From assembly GCA_037132075.1 (NCBI GenBank), contig JBAXPV010000076.1:1-7146 (forward strand): 7,146 bases of DNA. The letters are read 5' to 3'. The position numbers were made by a program, and so were the translations under genes. Every line of letters starts with the position of its first letter. Within the stretch, counting starts at the first letter, position 1. The notes beneath the pieces were generated by a model. That model saw only the letters and a list, made by a program, of their open reading frames with translations, was not told where the DNA came from and did not search any database. The DNA is from JBAXPV01 sp037132075 (GTDB lineage Bacteria > Bacteroidota > Bacteroidia > Bacteroidales > CAIXZF01). This document shows, piece by piece, positions 7,125-7,146 of the stretch.

Positions 7125-7146
7125 CTACAGGGCTACCTTCGAGTGC
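7096..7146 (-). CDS. C-terminal end of a gene entering from the right edge
   Basis: Sixteen in-frame codons from the window edge to a TAA at 7096-7098 read ALEGSPVDFQLPTAEQ. Codon use is mixed and about half G+C, unlike the AT-rich DNA to its left, so this may be the true boundary of the preceding phage gene. Sixteen residues are too few to name a family. Only the sequence to the right can confirm the frame. Confidence 0.35.
   Translation of the reverse strand, partial: ALEGSPVDFQLPTAEQ
7102..7130. repeat. Overlapping inverted repeats at the end of the right-edge gene
   Basis: TTCAGCTG (7102-7109) and CAGCTGAA (7114-7121) form a perfect 8-bp hairpin with a 4-base loop. An alternative pairing of CTGTAG (7107-7112) with CTACAG (7125-7130) uses the same bases and excludes the first. 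The structure lies just inside the last codons of the right-edge frame. No T-run follows, so it is not an evident terminator. It may only be a by-product of coding sequence. Confidence 0.35.

Overview
The window is a piece of a tailed-phage or prophage genome, most likely from a host in the Bacteroidota. Everything I can support is on the minus strand, so transcription runs from right to left. The phage assignment rests on one unmistakable gene, a 1367-residue TP901-type tail tape measure protein. The host assignment is an inference. None of the four visible gene starts has a Shine-Dalgarno sequence, leaders are AT-rich, and the tape measure and its downstream neighbour look like siphovirus tail genes of Bacteroidota prophages.

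Layout in the order of transcription. (1) 7146-6493 is AT-rich DNA at the right edge. It holds the last 16 codons of a gene that enters from outside the window, a 57-codon open frame without an ATG, and about 440 bases with no convincing gene. (2) 6492-6076 encodes a 138-residue protein with three membrane segments and no recognisable family; it looks like cargo. (3) 5890-5468 encodes a 140-residue basic protein that sits where a tail-completion or minor tail protein would sit. (4) 5467-5361 is a spacer holding two strong hairpins that share a core sequence. (5) 5360-1257 is the tape measure gene. (6) 1246-1 is a large gene, open for 415 codons and cut by the left edge. It follows the tape measure after 10 bases and probably encodes a distal-tail or tail-tip protein.

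The genes at 5890-1 form a tail-assembly block: a probable tail-completion protein, the tape measure that sets tail length, and a tail-tip component. The DNA right of about 5900 is different. Sample 60-base lines there have 20-35% G+C, against 53-57% in the N-terminal part of the tape measure gene. The major tail protein and tail assembly chaperone genes usually found just upstream of a tape measure gene are not in the window. This suggests that an accessory segment is inserted there, or that the tail module is arranged unusually.

I found no CRISPR array, tRNA, rRNA, insertion sequence, recombinase or recognisable defence system. The most notable non-gene feature is the twin hairpin between the 140-residue gene and the tape measure gene.
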